Shown here: piece after piece, positions 62,905-64,000 of the stretch
How the letters are laid out: every line of letters begins with the position of its first letter
How positions within the stretch are numbered: the first letter of the stretch is position 1
Position numbers and translations under genes: made by a program
Notes under the pieces: model-generated
What the model saw: only the letters and a program-made list of their open reading frames with translations
What the model was told of the DNA's origin: nothing
Databases searched by the model: none
From: Primulina eburnea
Lineage: Eukaryota; Streptophyta; Magnoliopsida; Lamiales; Gesneriaceae
Direction: 5' to 3'
DNA: 64,000 bases
Assembly: GCF_022965805.1 (NCBI RefSeq)
Contig: NC_133104.1
Span: forward strand, 36,252,682-36,316,681

Positions 62905-64000
62905 TGTGGGCCCCAACTTATAAAATATGTACTGACGAAACAGAATAAGCGTAATTACAATTTATTTAAATACATAGCATTTCGTCAAACAATGTATACT
63001 CTAAATGACCATACGATATATTATTTTACAATTCAGTACATGGCAATCTAACATATTAACCCTTTTTAATTTTCCTCTGAGTGTTGCTCATGTCCTCTTA
63101 TATCTGGAATTTACAGTAAATAAAATAAAAACAGAGGTTAAATCTTTGAAGATTTAATGAGATAATAACCTAGGCTTTCATTTATATACAAAAAAAAATA
63201 TATTGTTCCAAGACTATAATCAATAAGTTATGATGTGCTGCAATGAAACATGACAATGAAGTAATGTCAGGTATATGCAGTGACTGTTCCAGATTCTAGA
63301 ATGAACATGTAGGCTAAAGAGTGCTACTACCATAATTCGATGCAACACTTTTCTCGACATACACAAGTATAATCCGTAAAATAGATCAGTTACGAGCCAA
63401 GGTGAACTCACAATGCCAAACTGAAGTCACGCCCTTCAGATAAACCATATACCCAGATTTAAAACTCATTTTTTATTTGAATAACTTTTCGGGCCGAAGT
63501 CGCGTTGTCTAGTAGACTAAAAAGTCGGTATCATAACCGTTGTCCCGACTCCATTCAGTCATTGATGATTAATTAGTCAGGAATCAAGCATGCTAGACAA
63601 TCAAATAAGTAAATCAATATGACCAATTAAGTTTTGAACTACTAAATATGATGCAATATGTAGAACAATTAGTAGTTGGTGAAATTACGGTAAATTTTGG
63701 CCAAATGCCAAACGCGTCATATTAAATAAAATTGGTAATATACCTCATTTTTCCATTTTACTCAATGATTTTCTTATCACTCCAATTGCTTCCGTATTCC
63801 TGTAATAATCAATTTTGTGATAATTTATGTGTTAGTAAGGTTCTTATATAATTGACTTGTCTAAGTTCAAACTTTGACCAAATTTGGGTTTGGACACAAC
63901 TTAAAAATTTACGGAAAAAAACATTAATAATTTGAAATTAACTCCAAAAATTCTGAAATTTTCATAGTAGGTTTATGTTGTTGAGTTCTATGATTTTTAT
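62905..64000 (-). repeat. Partial 5' LTR of the minus-strand Ty3 element, copy 2
   Basis: Duplicate of 57045-58140, continuing beyond the window. Confidence 0.75.

Larger units (their letters stand above)
58515..64000. repeat. Tandem duplication, copy 2 (cut by the window end)
   Basis: 5486 bp visible of an expected 5860. It begins TTAAAAAGTCC, the last bases of the minus-strand solo LTR without the rest of that LTR, which shows that copy 2 derives from copy 1 and not from an independent insertion. Confidence 0.95.

Overview
The window is nuclear DNA of a flowering plant, almost certainly a eudicot. It has AT-rich intergenic DNA, GT-AG introns, nested LTR retrotransposons, an L1-type LINE, hAT transposons and MITEs. 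There is one clear host gene, a RAD5A-type DNA-repair translocase. I recognised no rRNA, tRNA, CRISPR array or bacterial-style operon. The accessory ORFs of the Ty1/copia element and the MITE family built on GAGACGGTCTCAC remind me of Lamiales (Gesneriaceae-like) genomes. That placement is from memory and tentative.

Layout. 1-16689: a minus-strand Ty3/gypsy LTR (795-1050 plus 13788-16689) split by a 12.7 kb Sirevirus-type Ty1/copia element (1051-13782, TSD CAAAA). That element carries a probable solo LTR between its PBS and gag (2069-3579). It also has two accessory ORFs downstream of pol: an intact antisense ORF with its own TATA box and AATAAA, and a broken sense ORF in the envelope-like position. 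16690-19856: intergenic DNA with a solo copia LTR (TSD AGAAC) and an inverted-dimer MITE (TSD AAATATTT) about 390 bp upstream of the host start codon.

19857-43746: the RAD5A-like gene. I could place 20 exons, all with GT-AG introns and consistent phase, giving an open frame of 1043 codons with UBA-like, HIRAN, SNF2 helicase and RING parts. Its introns hold most of its length. Intron 11 (10.3 kb) contains a deleted Ty3 element invaded by a hAT fragment and by a nearly complete LINE in antisense. Intron 18 (5.8 kb) contains a Reina-type chromovirus in sense orientation (TSD CACAC) and lies exactly between helicase motifs V and VI.

44271-64000: a decayed minus-strand Ty3/gypsy element broken up by a 917 bp hAT element (TSD AAGTCATG), a MITE, and two solo LTRs of a second Sirevirus family in opposite orientations. 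From 52655 the sequence is a 5860 bp direct tandem duplication, nearly identical in both copies and running off the window end.

Most notable observations: (i) the antisense mini-gene inside the Sirevirus; (ii) a small hairpin with a compensatory base-pair change followed by a perfectly conserved 18-mer in the transcribed part of the LTRs of two diverged Sirevirus families; (iii) the almost identical 5860 bp tandem duplication; (iv) the host repair gene kept open around more than 14 kb of intronic transposons. Protein-family assignments were made by reading motifs; no database search was run.
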